The notes beneath the pieces are model-generated. The model ran no database searches, was not told the origin of the DNA, and saw only the letters and a list, made by a program, of their open reading frames with translations. Shown here piece after piece: positions 12,191 through 24,185 of a DNA stretch of 64,000 nucleotides. Both the position numbers and the translations under genes were made by a program. Every line of letters starts with the position of its first letter. Position 1 is the stretch's first letter. Source of the DNA: Coniferiporia sulphurascens (lineage: Eukaryota > Basidiomycota > Agaricomycetes > Hymenochaetales > Hymenochaetaceae); NCBI GenBank assembly GCA_002794785.1, contig NBBA01000001.1:2356001-2420000 (forward strand), given 5' to 3'.

Positions 12191-13057
12191 ATGGGCGGCG
12201 CACAGTCGACGCCAAAAGTAACTGAGCAAGACCGGGCAATTCTAGAGTGCGTGCCCCACGATATCCTGTCTCCCGACTCACACCAAATACCCAGGTGTCT
12301 CAACCAGTCTCAAGCTACAGCGTGACAAGCTCAAGCAATATCAGAAGAAGGTAGTCCCTGTGGTCTCGCTCATAAGGTAACGAAGACATTGAGATGGCTG
12401 ACTCCTCCTTTCTAGATCCAACATGTACTCGATCGCGAGCATGAGATCGCGAGGCAGCATATCCGTGCGGGGCACAAGGAGCGTGCGGTAGTTGCGCTGC
12501 GGCAACGCAAGTACCAGGAATCACTGCTTACCAAGACCGATAACCAGCTCGACCAGCTCGACCAGCTCGTCTTGACCATCGAGTTCTCGCTGGTGCAGGC
12601 CTCCGTGCTGCACGGCTTGAAGCAAGGGAACGAAGTGCTCAAGGAGATCCACAAGGAGATGAACCCGGAGAGCGTTGAACGCTTGCTTGAAGAGACCGCC
12701 GAGGCGCAGGCGTATCAACGGGTGCGAGCGCTCACTCCTTTGCAGTGGCCTGCAGAATTTGACATAGAGATTCGCGTTCATAGGGAATTGACGAGATGCT
12801 CGCAAATAATCTATCCGTGGACGAAGAGGAAGCGGTACAAGCGGAACTACGCGAGCTCCAGAGCGAAACTGTACGTGCATTCTGTTTATTGGAGGCCATC
12901 ATAGCTTTAATCCATTCTCCTCAAGACGCGTGAATCCGAACCGTCGAGACCCATCGAACTTCCTGACGTTCCGAGGGAGGAGCCTGTCATGAAGGAACCT
13001 CCAAAAGAGGAGGTGCTCGCTGAGGGCAGAGCGACGAGAGTCGTGTTGGAAGCTTAA
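12191..13057 (+). CDS. VPS20: ESCRT-III subunit Vps20 (CHMP6)
   Basis: Snf7-family protein that nucleates ESCRT-III filaments on endosomes for multivesicular-body sorting. The N terminus MGGAQST has Gly2 and a Ser at position 6, matching the N-myristoylation signal known for Vps20/CHMP6. The core reads VTEQDRAIL, then KLQRDKLKQYQKK (first intron 12247 to about 12309), then IQHVLDREHEIARQHI, KYQESLLTKTDNQLDQL and TIEFSLVQASVLHGLKQGN, the conserved helices. The C-terminal part is acidic and Pro/Glu-rich, the autoinhibitory/ESCRT-binding region. The stop TAA is at 13055-13057. It is convergent with the cyclophilin gene, 151 bp away. Confidence 0.93.
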
Positions 13058-13208
13058 TTATGTTCGCACTCGACCGGAAGGGCACCCTATGTATCCATAG
13101 ATTTCCGACTCTTATATCTCTCCTTGGTACGATGCTCCGAAGAAATTAACATCGCATTAATCAATGGATGGTACACGATAAAAGTACAGACAACAAACAA
13201 TGAAAGCA

Positions 13209-15198
13209 TTACCAGGTATCAAAGTTACCAAACCCGACCTTATGTTTTTTCTTCCCGTCTTCATCTTCCAGGTTATCCCTTGTCGCCGCGGATTTCTCCA
13301 GTGGTCTCTTCAGGCTCAGGTATTTACCGACGCCCGCTGCTGCTGTTCCGCTTGGCCTTCCGGGAGTATCTAATCCGAGTTTGACGCCAAACCAGTTCAC
13401 ATCATCACCCTCTTTTTTCTCCTTCTCTTTCGCGGCTGCGGCAGCAATGCCACCACTCTGCTCTGCCTCCGCTTTGCGCGCGAGCCTCTTCGCAAGCCGA
13501 GTCTTGTAATCCTCGAACGGGTCCTGGTAAATGACCACTTCCGTGATACGCACTGTCTTTCCGGGCCGCTCCGTGCCTTCCTTGCACGGTAGCCGCTCGA
13601 GCGTATCAAGTACATCCTCTCCGCCGACGAGCTTCCCGAACACCGTATGCTTCCCATCGAGATTGGGAGTCGCTTTAAACGTCAGGTAGAATTGCGAGCC
13701 ATTCGTCCCTGCACCGCGATTTGCCATTGCGAGCACACCACGCCCATCATGCTTTGCTGCACCTTTGAGGTCGTGTTCATCCCGGAAGGGCGTTCCCCAA
13801 TACGACTCCCCGCCACTTCCAGTTCCGGTTGGATCTCCAGTTTGTATCTGTGGGAAGTCAAATAAAAATCGACGAAAACATCAACATGAAGCGTTGTGAG
13901 CTACATACCATGAAGCCAGGCACTAGACGATGGAATAAACAGTTGTTGTATTTGTCATCGCGTGCAAGCATAAGGAAATTGTAACACGTTTTGGGTGCCT
14001 ACAAACATTCAAAAGTGTTCGTCTATAAAGTGACTTAAGAGTTGATCAGATTCAACACTTACTTTTTCACAGTATAGCTCCAAATTCAAGCTTCCACCGA
14101 GGTTTGTGATCACCCGGACATATGCTCGCCGCTTCCCAACGTCCTTTCCCTTTCCCTTAGGCGGGTTGGAGATCGCCTCGAACATTAGCTCTTCTTCATC
14201 CCATACCAGCCTCGAGGTTTGCGTCGTCGGGTCCACGGATGTCGATGTCAGGGACGCTCCAGGCTGACCACTTGAATAAGGAGAGACATTCCCTTAAACA
14301 AATTGAATAAGCGATATTGCCTATAGACAGAGTAGTGTCACGTACAGGGTTGCTTCTCCTTCGCTTTTAGAGCTGCTACCCCCCCTGCGAGAGGTGGTTT
14401 AACGACAGACTTTTGTTCTACCACCTTCTTGGTTGCAACGGATGCTGAAGGAACGGATGCGGGTGGCAGTCCATGGGGGTTCTGTAGTGTGATAACGTCC
14501 TCCCTAAAAGAAATATGACATTACTAACAACTTAAGAAACAAGCGCAACAATTCACTCACTTTTTGAAGCTGGTGTCATTCAATAGGTCCTTCCCTCCCT
14601 TTATGCTCTCAGCGAGGTACACATTTCCGGTAGTTGCAACGGCTACGATGTGCGAGTGCTCGCTGAATGGTTTGAAAGAGATAGGATCATGTATCTGGCC
14701 GTTTGGCTTGCGCGAGTAATTGAGATGTATAAGATCGTTAGGTGTACAGGGCTCTCCAGTGATAGGGTTCGTGTTGTTGTGCTGCCTTGAAGCAAAGCAG
14801 ATATAAGCGGTTTAATCGCTTTTCAACGTCAGTTTATTGGACGTACTTGAGCCAGGGGAGGATGTTCACTAGGTCGAAAACATGGCCCGTGCCGTCTGTA
14901 TTTCTAACACACACGGGGTGCTCGAAAGGCTGAAGGCACAACTATTAGCGACTAGCACGTAGCACAATGACATTCAAGCTCGAATACCTGAAACGAAAGC
15001 GAACAACAGTCAAAGGGCGTACGTGCGCCTGGATGCGGCGCTTGCTGTTTCCTGGAAAAAAGAAACTTGTCAGGGCTCTGGTAAACAATATGTATTGTGG
15101 ACGCACGCCCTGTAGCCCGAAGTTGACGAGTGCTGGCCTAGCGCTCCAGAGTGCTCTGAATGCGTGATATAAAGCTTATCGTTGCTGCCGTGGCCCAT
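13209..15198 (-). CDS. CYP8: U-box peptidyl-prolyl cis-trans isomerase (PPIL2/Cyp8 type)
   Basis: Spliceosome-associated cyclophilin with an N-terminal U-box. The first exon (start 15198) reads [16 protein letters not shown]. The U-box region includes [11 protein letters not shown] joined to PFEHPVC, then [12 protein letters not shown] and an [15 protein letters not shown] stretch. A Lys-rich linker leads into the cyclophilin domain: [49 protein letters not shown] and [14 protein letters not shown]. The C-terminal tail is charged, with [11 protein letters not shown] at the end. The stop TAA is at 13209-13211. The whole order matches human PPIL2. The first join (15098 to about 15057) was chosen because it restores the frame into the U-box. 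It is divergent from the Med5-like gene, with 163 bp between starts. Confidence 0.93.
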
Positions 15199-15361
15199 TG
15201 TTTCGGGGTGCTGAGCAGAGGAGTGATGAGTGTTTTGTCGAGGTTAGGCCTAAAGAGACTCAGAGACACCGAAACCGAATGGTGATCTTGAAACCGAGTC
15301 GCGTCACCGCCGTCCGACGCGTCCTACGCGTCCTCTCCTCCTCCTTTCTAACGAATCAACG

Positions 15362-18300
15362 ATGTCTCTGGTAGAGGTGACGAGCAGGTGCTATCAGACC
15401 GGCATTTCTGCCCGCAAGGTGTGTTCACGTTCATGCGGCATAGACGGACGCTCATTCATATGACACTGGCAGTGGGCAGACATGTGCCGGCTCTTAAAAG
15501 ATAAAACCACACTGCCAGACTTCGATTTTAAATGCGAGCTGAGCAGTATGCACTCTTCACCCCTGGCCGAGTTTTCTGTCTCATTCATATGAACAGACTC
15601 TGTACTCGAGCTCTTCGGTCCGTATCCAGCAGATACGCTACTGTATTCGTACCTCAAGCACGCACTTCATAATATCGACCTACTATCACTGCCCGCTTTT
15701 ATTTCCACGTTTGTCGAAGCAGCCAAATCGCCAAGCCTTCACGACACATCTACATTGGATACGCTCTGCCGATTGATACAAGAAGAACAGTACTCTTCAG
15801 GTTTACCTCCCGACCAGTCCCTGCTCAGTGATCACGATCGTTCGACTCCAAGAGTGCTGGAGATTGCTCATGGTTGCCTATCCTTGCTTCGGATATCATT
15901 CTCGCTCCCTATCTCCCCGTTCCATAATCTGACTTCTTCTGCGTCGCAACTGGTTGTTCTGATGCTCTCCTGCGTGGGGGACATGTCGACCGTCTCTACT
16001 GCACAAGCTATGATGCACTACGCAGAGGTTCTTGAGATACTCCAGATATCACAGCTAAATAGCGAAATAAGAGCCGTCCTGGAAACGTTCGCCTTGTCCC
16101 TAAGTATGGTACTCGGGGATGATGCCAAAATGGCACAAGAAGCACAACTGATGCAGACACTACAACTCTCACTCGGGAAAGGTGACATACTGGGGCCCAA
16201 TTCACAAACTGATCTAGTGAGTTGTAGTCTACTGCTGCGACATCTTGTCGGTAGGCTTCCCGACTACATCCCTTGTTCCTTTGGTCTGACTTAAGCAGGA
16301 AATAGAACTGCATCAAGTGGCTCGGGTAACACACCGATGGCTGTGGCTTTACTGGTTGCAACATATAGATGGACTTCTTGGACTCCCAAGGTGTTCTATG
16401 TGCAACTGTTTCTTGCTGCTATTTCAATTCTCGCGCAGAGTAGCTCGCACCACAAAACCTCTTCTATCTGGCGCTCATTTATCATAACACGTGTGAGCTC
16501 TCAATTTTACAATGATGCCCAGATAAACCTAAACAGCTGGACAGTTGACAAGTCTCTTAAGTGACTTTGAGCAGGTTTTAAGCTCTGAGCCTACGGTAGA
16601 TTCTGATTGGGTCAGTGATCCTCCATAGAGTGCTTAATTTTACGTCTGATCAACCTTATTGAGCAGCGTGGAGCGACTCAAGCAGCCATGGCTGCTATTC
16701 AAATCCGAGGAGACCTTCTAACTCAATGCGACGTTGGCTCCGCATTGAGGGACTTGGATGATATGAATGTTGATGCGGTTGACAGGTGCTCGTCCTTCTT
16801 TTTTTAAATGGATACAGGAAATTTTATTAGTCTAATTTATTGTGGAGAACAGTAACCGCGTCTCGGCCAGTCCGCCGCCTTTCTTTCGGACCTTCCTACA
16901 GTATTGTGTCCATCGGACGAACCTTATTGGACAGGCCGCTGCGGTACAGCTATGCCCTTCTCTGGAGCCCACTTTGAGTACACTGCTCGGTACAGATTCG
17001 CAAGATAGCGGCCTCGGTTTAGACGTAAGCTAAATATTATATTGTGCATTTTCAGGGTAAAACTTCAGATGACATTGCAAAGAAAGGCATACACCGACTC
17101 GCGCTTGACAAACGACGCCAACAACGAAGAGCCGCTAGTGGCATTCTTCCAGAGGGCATTTGAGGATGTCCCAAACCATCCGCTGATTTCCTTGAGTATC
17201 CAAAAGGTGCGTTTCCAATTATGGTTCGGTGCCAATGATCTACCAATGACATCGCAAAAGCGCTTTGAAAACCTGTGCCAGCAACATGATGTTGAGGGAC
17301 TTGGAATTTTATGCAAGGTTCTCAATCTGCATGAACTGGCTCTCGACATAATTTCGCTTCATGTGAAGGTAACGGATATCATCACGCGTGTCCTGGCATT
17401 CATAGAGGAATTCGATTGTGAACTAGTCGGTAAGTTGAAACTACACACCAAGCACGGTGCATGGTCCTAAATTACGTACAGGTGATCCCCAGACTGCCGT
17501 CAGTCATCTTGGAAGCGTAATCTTGTTTCTTCAAGCAACTCTGATTAAATATCAGGTAAGATCTCATTTCACGTGTCCTTTGCATGTAAAGTCTAAAGAC
17601 TACAACCTAGCTTTCGTCCCATGTATTCACACTAGGTGAACGTACCATTTCGACGGAGTACCTACTCTCGACGTCCACTGTCTATCGGTTTTCGCAGTTG
17701 GGCGAGGAGGAACGCACCGCCATGGCTGCTTGGCCCAAGGCTCTATTTGATAAGAATAGTGAGGGCATTGAGGATAATATCCTCAGGTGTGTTTCCTCCT
17801 TTTATTGCCTGTAAAGAGCTAGCTTAACGCACTAGTAAAGGACTACGAAACCAAAGACGTTGATGAAACTGTCTGCGTCCTTGATAATGCATGCGTCGAA
17901 CGCTTGCGTAGATCGCAGACTAGAGCCGGAAATTTTAAATAATGGCGTATCATATTTCACCGGGCCACTTCTTAATTGGACGCTCGTGGGCGTAGTGAAG
18001 GCGTTACTGCGCGATATTTTAGAAAAAAAGTATGTCTGCCCCCTAGACATTCCATCCACAACAACATTTCTATTGCTCGACCTCACTAAGTCTCTCATCA
18101 GCTTTAGCGCCCCCGTCCATCTGGACGTGCTCATGACTCTACTGGAATCTTCTTCCTGCCCGCAAACAGTTTTGCGCATAACCGCACACGGGATTCTCTC
18201 GCTTGCAGACGACCCCCAGGCTCTTATATTCGAGAAAAATAACCAAACTTCGTTTAAAACGGCGACCCTCCGCGCCCTTGCGAGCCAGACACTGGGTATC

Positions 18301-18987
18301 CCCAACGATAGTTAGTTTTTATATATTCTAATTGTCAATGACTAAAGTCGCACTTAACATATAGACACCACAGACGCAGACACAAAACCCCTCACGCTTG
18401 CTACACAGACTCACTGGCTCGATCAACCACGCAACGCCATCCGCGATGTTTTCACCTCTGCCCGTGCCGGGAAGGCTCCCTCCCTTGATGTAGGGCGCTG
18501 TGTTGCTGTTGTCGGTGCGACCCGCTTCTTGCGTCTCCTCTGGGACGAGCTTGATACTGTAGCCCAAATGGGCGACATGGAAATCAGTCGACGGCTCGCG
18601 ACGTACGTCTTACTCTGTCCGCCCGCGGCCGTGGGTGCCGGTGTTGGACGATCGCCTCCGCTTTTACCCATCTTCTTCGGTAATGTGCTGCACATGCTCC
18701 TGGCACGGCTGGACGCACAGCCGCCGACAGAGCAGACATTTGGAATCGAGCTTCTAGTCGCAATCATCAGTTCCGCACTGACCGGCCTTTTGCAGCTCGA
18801 GTGGGCGCTGCGTGCCGTCGCAGCCGATGCGCAGGCTGAACGGTTTCCATATCAGCCCTCAGTTACTGTGGCACGGAGACTTGCTGTTGATTTGAGGAGA
18901 AGCACAAGTCCGACTGCATCCGTAGTCATGCAGCGGCTCTCCTCGTCCCCTTCATTTGTAGCAAATTTCCCCATGATGGCGTCCTAA
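15362..18987 (+). CDS. MED5: Mediator complex subunit 5-like protein
   Basis: Long, mostly helical protein of about 1000 residues in roughly ten exons. The N terminus MSLVEVTSRCYQTGISARK joins WADMCRLLKDKTTLPDF and, after a 51-nt intron near 15550-15600, DSVLELFGPYPADTLLY. Pattern and length resemble basidiomycete Med5/Nut1, part of the Mediator tail that links activators to RNA polymerase II. The last exon (to 18987) has LLWDELDTVAQMGDMEI and a long Leu-rich helical stretch. The assignment rests on recall of the family style rather than a diagnostic motif, so an unrelated helical-repeat protein remains possible. Confidence 0.65.
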
Positions 18988-19315
18988 CAATGAGTAATGT
19001 TGTTTTGTTTCAAGCAAATTTAATGCGAGTGCTGTACAATGAGACAAAAAAGATACACGTCTCTATTGAGTAATGAAGGTGCAATAAGTGATACTGTACT
19101 GAAATAAAGAATTTCTTAGGGCAAAAACTATAATATTCGGACTCAAACGGTCGGTGGCTGGGGCGCTGGATTTAAGAAATCAGGCCCATTGTCCGTATAA
19201 CAAAACAAATAATCATAATCACTCACGACAGCAAGAGTGTTCTAAGGGATCGCAATCTTCCTGGTTAGGCGGACAAGTAATTAGGCAATTTGAATCGAGT
19301 GCAGACTCCTGAATA
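18988..19315. other. convergent 3' intergenic region
   Basis: AT-rich gap between the ends of the Med5-like gene and the zinc transporter gene; it should hold both polyadenylation regions. No gene seen. Confidence 0.5.
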
Positions 19316-21071
19316 TCATAAGTATATAGGTCCAGGCATAATGGTAGGAACACGCACGGGTAAGGTAGGCTCTGACGCATGATACTGCCGTGATGGATAA
19401 TACTCCGGTTGAATGGTGCTAGAGTGAATGCCCCTGTCGTGCAGTACTTTTCTGATATCCACGGCGACTTGCATAAAATCACGTTTGCGAGAGGCGAGAA
19501 CGTGGACAGAGGCAACAATCTTGGACTCAGACAACTGCCAAATGTGTAGCTCATGAACGCCTTGAACACCATCCACATCGCGGATAGCCTCATCGACATC
19601 TTGGAGAGAAATTCCGGAGGGCACACCCTGTAAAAGAATAAAAGAGGCGCTCTTGACTACGGTCCCCATGATCAGTGACATATACCTTCATCACAGAAAG
19701 ATAACTAACCGAGAGGTAACGCCGACGAGAAGATGATACACGTGATTACCAAGGAAATAATGGGGTCGAAGTAATACTTCCAGCTCAGGTTCGAAAGCCA
19801 GATGATAAGGCCAGTGGCAATAACGCCAACATTACCCAGAGCATCACCCATGACATGAAGCACCAAAGCGCGCATGTTCATCGATCCACCATGGCCATGA
19901 GAGTGTCCACCCGGATGCACTGGTGCGGCGGCACGTCGACGGTCTGATGGGTGAGGAGCATGACCATGAGATCCATGAGACCCAGCCGAAGAGGATCGCG
20001 CTGGGCGTCCCTTGCTCTGGTCGTTCAAAAGGGGTGTAGACTCATTTGTAGAACTCCCAGAAGATACGTGTTCCGGGTCGATGGCAAAAAAGCTCTGCGG
20101 GCGCTCACGCTTGTGAGATGACGCAGACCTAGCACGAGCGGAGATACCAGCAGAAGGAGACTGAGCCCGCTGAAGTTCTTGAGCTTGATGAACCACATAG
20201 GCTCGCGTTGCAACAGGGTGTCCGAAAAGTGAGTCCGAGCGCTCTCGGCTTCGACCCCTCCCCGAGTCGTCGGATGACGGAGTGACACTGCCATCCGCTT
20301 CACCATTCTCAGCCCGGTTCTCGCCAGCGGCTAGTCCGGTTGATCCCTTCGAATGACTCGCGTGGTCATGTGAGTGATCGTGCTCTGCGAAAATGTCAAC
20401 ATGATTTTCTGGGTCTTAGCACCAACCTGACCTACCGTGGAATAAGAACAGTCCAAGTATATTGGATGCCAAGCCCAACGAGCCTACAATTACTACTAGC
20501 TCAGGGTTTGATATCTCTAAAGAGCAACACATTTATAAGATGTATATAAATCTAAGACAGTAAATACGCACCTGGGGTACTGAAGAAACGTTCTATGGCC
20601 TCCATAAAGATGGAGAAGCACAGGGCTAATAAGAAAACACCATTGACAAGAGCAGCCAGAATCTCGGCGCGATGCCAGCCGTATGAATATTTCGTGTCTG
20701 CATCGGTAACTTTTTGCTGCGACGTGAGCTACGAACGACTGTAAGTGGGGTCCAGTTATTAGAAATGCAGTGGTGTAAGCGCACCTTGATTGCATACAGA
20801 GCAACAATCAAGCTCAAAATATCACTGTGTGTCCAGTTACGACGAGTCAAGTTGAGAAAAACCAACCACTAGACTCACTTGAGCATGTGGAAGCTGTCCG
20901 CGACGAGTGCCAGCGAGCCCACGGCATAACCTGCACGCGACCAGACAGTAAGCAGGGGTACCACTAGGGTGTGTACAAAGTAGAGGACGAACCGACAATG
21001 AGCTCGACGAAGAAGAAGATAGCGTCTATGACGAGCAAGAGTGTTATTCGCGCAGACCTTGACACGGTCAT
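19316..21071 (-). CDS. ZRC1: CDF zinc transporter (Zrc1/Cot1 type)
   Basis: Cation diffusion facilitator that moves Zn2+ (perhaps Co2+) into the vacuole against H+. The start at 21071 gives MTVSRSARITLLLVIDAIFF, membrane helix 1, joined to GYAVGSLALVADSFHMLND, helix 2 with the metal site HMLND. Helix 5 has HVMGDALGNVGVIA, giving the second HxxxD site. The cytosolic loop between helices 4 and 5 is very long, with His-rich HEHDHSHDH and GHSHGHGG clusters and a Ser/Arg-rich stretch. The C-terminal domain contains VDGVQGVHELHIWQLS, typical of the CDF cytosolic fold. The stop is at 19316-19318. It shares a 240-bp promoter gap with eIF3h. Confidence 0.92.
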
Positions 21072-21311
21072 CGTCGTCGTCGTGGACAGAGATGCAGGAC
21101 AGCTTCAACACCAAGTCTGTGCCGATGGCCTTGTATCAGTGTGCCACATTTCCTATTAGGAGTCTTATGTAAAACGGTAAAATGCTTGAATACTCCAAAA
21201 TGGATTATTTCCATTTCTGACCAAGAGATTTTTCCATTCTCTGGCATTGGTACTTGGAAGGGCGCGCATATACACCAGCACAGTCCCTCAACTCACAAGC
21301 CTTTTTTTACG

Positions 21312-22605
21312 ATGGCAACGTCAATGGCAGCAGCGATTGCTGCTTCAATCCCGGCAGCTCAGGCCACCCCTACCCCGGCTCAACCTACGTACGAGGCTAT
21401 CCCGCCGTCCATGTCTAAAGTCATCGACATCGAGGCAGAGATCCCAGTGACGGCCATCCAGCTCGATGCTCTTGTGAGTCCCCGTTTCTCTTTGCCAAAC
21501 TGTCTTTCCATTCGTCTAATTTACCCGCGTAGGTCGTGTCCAAAATCGTGAAGCATGGATCCGACGTGCAGCCCGGTTCTGGACTCGGGTTGCTCATCGG
21601 CATCGACCTTGACGGCACGCTTGAAATTTCAAACACGTTCCCCTTACCGAATACGAATGACGAGGAAGAGAAGACAAGCAAGGGACTCGCGCGCTACCAG
21701 GCATCCATGCTTCGCTCACTCAAGGAGGTGCAGGCAGACGACGCCGTCGTGGGCTTCTATCAACTCAACTCGTTGGGCGCGTTTTTCAGACAGTCGCTAC
21801 TGGACCTGCAGGTGGTCCATCAGGAAAAGCTGAGACATGGAGGTGTCGTAATCGTTCATGGTATGTAATGAATGCTTTCCGGGTCATGCATCTCATAACT
21901 CTCTACTGAAATAACATGCTAGACGTTGCGCAGGCATCCCGCGGAAACTCTGCGTTCCGCGCGTTTAAACTGACGAAGAGCTTCCTTCATGCATACAAGT
22001 CGGGAAAGTTCAATACTCAAAGGTATGTACTCTACTTTCCTTGTGTTGTACTGTGTCGGACTTATGTGCCTTACAGCCTCATTGAACACGGCCTCACGTT
22101 TTCATCTATTGTTGAGGAAATTCCTCTGCGGATACGCACCAATCCTCTCTTGGGTGCTTTCATCAATACGCTTACCACGCCCTCTACGTCTTCTTCGAAT
22201 CCCCTCTCCTCGCCCTCAGCCGCATTGCCGCCCTCCTTTTCGCCTCTGAACCTCAACTCTGCCTCTCTTACCCATAATCTCACGCAGGTACTGGACGGGC
22301 TCGATGATTACAAGACCGAGGAGGGCAACCTTGCGTACCTCGCGCGGCAGATTGCACGCGAGAAGGCGCGAGCTGATGCACACGTGCAAAAGCGCCGCGA
22401 AGAAAACGTGCTGCGCACGAGCCAGGGTCTTGCACCGCTCCCTGAAGATGACGTGAGCCGTCTGTTCAAGATTCCACCTGAACCGTCGCGCCTGGAGAGC
22501 ATGTTGCTCCTCGGACAGATTGATGCATACTCGAAGAGTCTTGCGGAGGGCGCGAGTGTAGGGCTTGTAAAAATGTACGCCGCAAATGCTAACAGTAATG
22601 TTTAG
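21312..22605 (+). CDS. translation initiation factor eIF3 subunit h
   Basis: MPN-domain subunit of eIF3, the 40S-binding initiation complex. The start at 21312 is followed by an Ala/Pro-rich head, then the MPN fold: IQLDALVVSKIVKHGSD, GLLIGIDLDGTLEISNTFP, MLRSLKEVQADDAVVGFYQ and SLLDLQVVHQ. The catalytic JAMM signature (HxHx7SxxD) is absent, as expected for eIF3h. After intron 3 come SLIEHGLTFSSIVEEIP and a C-terminal helical region. A Ser/Pro-rich insert of about 30 residues near 22175-22265 interrupts it. The stop TAG is at 22603-22605. Three introns, all with good GT..AG ends. Confidence 0.9.
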
Positions 22606-23080
22606 ATTGCGTTATGTATATATATTTTGTACGATCGATCAAGTATCATTGACAAATGCATCCAATTGTTTCTTTCATACTCAAACATTTACGAGGTTTG
22701 CAGACGCAAACAGGTACAACTCCTATTTCCAGTCTATCTCCAACAAAGCCAAACTAGCGAACAACGACATTAAGCACCAGCTTGTCAACCTGAACAGCAA
22801 TCTGTGGCACGGCCAATGAGCCAGGAATCGATAGTGAACATAAGGAATAAAAAAAGTGCATCCCCAGCTTTTGCGCATCTACGCAGAAGAGCACCTCGCT
22901 GAAGTGCTAGAAAAGAAATTACAATGAAAGTCGTTAGTAAGGGAATTGTTGCCGGGTATTCGGATGATGTCAATGACAATGGCAGATGAAAAGACTGTAG
23001 GTTAGGGAAATTGGTGCGCGGGGGTATTTAGGACCTGAGGAAATGCAAGGACAATAGAAAATTGACCCCAAAATTTCCGT
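22606..23080. other. convergent 3' intergenic region
   Basis: 475-bp AT-rich gap between eIF3h and the smaller DPBB gene. Small frames at 22586-22819 (plus) and 22785-22979 (minus) have no support. No gene seen. Confidence 0.5.
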
Positions 23081-24185
23081 TTAGAGATTCCAGACCCAAG
23101 TCATGCCAAAGAGGCGACCAATCGACTCATCAGCCAGTTCCTGCATTGCGGGGAAAAAAAATAAGATTAAGACGAGATCATCAATGCGATCCACCCCGAA
23201 ACTTACATCAAAAGCAGAAGTGCTGAAGTCCAAATCGGTCAAGGCGCAACCTGTGCAACGATCTTCAACCGCGACAGTTACGCTCTTGCCACCGTCTACA
23301 ATATGATTAGCTATCAAAAATTCAGGAAGAGTAATCAGGGCACTAACAGGTTGCTGTGATGGATTTACCACAAACGGGGTTGTTGTTCGGGTTCACTCCG
23401 TCATAGCCACTAAACGGCACAAACATGTCAATCAAAGTTTCCACGACGTCTCGGAAGAAAGCACGCACGGGAAGGTGTCGAACAAGAGATGAGAGACGGC
23501 AGCGATCTTGTCAGTCGCGACGTTGGTAACACCGCAGGCACCCAACCCAACAGCATAGAAGGTACCTAAACCCAGTGTTAGCAATGAAGAAAGAAATACA
23601 CAGCGCATATACAGAGGCGAAGTGACGCACCATCTCCGGACTGCTGGCCATTCAGGTACGACTCGGAGCTGCCTCCCGAGGAAGCCGCAGTAGAGGACGG
23701 AGCTGCCTCCGTCTGGGAAGTCTTGGACGACGTAGGGTTAGGCGCGGGAGTGGATGAAGATGGTGCCGGCTCAGCCTTGCTCGACGAGGATGGTGCTGGC
23801 CCAGCCTTGCTCGATGAGGATGGTGCCGGTTCAGCCTTGCTCGATGAAGAAGTCGGAGCAGGTGCTGGAGAGGAGCTGGACGATGAAGGACCTGCCGCAA
23901 CGCCGACAGCAGGAGGTGTCGAAGAGGGCGCCACAGACGTCGAAGAAGACACGGCACTGCTGGACCTGGCGATGCAGCGCGAGGAGTCGGACCTGCGCCT
24001 GAGCTTCTTGGGCTTGACGACGGTCACGTCGGCGTAAGGCCCGACGCCGGGTGCGGGCTCCGGGACAGCCTTGCGGGCAGCGAGACCATGATGCTGGTGG
24101 AGGCTGCGGCAGCGTGGGGAGTCGCAAGACTCGAGACGGATAGCGCGAGGGTGAAGAGGATGAAGAGCTTGGAAAGAGTGGACAT
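23081..24185 (-). CDS. secreted DPBB (RlpA/barwin-like) protein with an apparent frame break
   Basis: Secreted double-psi beta-barrel protein. ATG at 24185 opens a good signal peptide (MSTLSKLFILFTLALSVSSL), but that frame ends at 24024. The rest lies in another frame: HHGLAARKAVPEPAP, a Ser/Ala/Pro linker with three SSSSKAEPAP-type units, then the barrel domain TFYAVGLGACGVTNVATD, NPNNNPVCGK, VAVEDRCTGCALTDLDFS and the tail GRLFGMTWVWNL. A good intron does not explain the frame change near 24090-24140: the only in-frame option is a 44-nt intron with a GTCTCG donor. So either a one-base sequence error, a real frameshift, or an atypical intron is present. Family members act on or protect cell walls, or act as secreted effectors; the substrate is unknown. 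It is a paralogue of the gene at 25111. Confidence 0.7.
23761..23850. repeat. 30-bp tandem repeat, three units
   Basis: Units at 23761-23790, 23791-23820 and 23821-23850 differ at only a few positions each. They encode the SSSSKAEPAP/SSSSKAGPAP repeats in the linker of the smaller DPBB protein, so copy number can change without a frameshift. Confidence 0.9.

Noticed and set aside
23761..23850. Regular 30-bp repeat considered as a CRISPR-like array
   Set aside because: No spacers; units abut and encode protein repeats in a eukaryotic gene.
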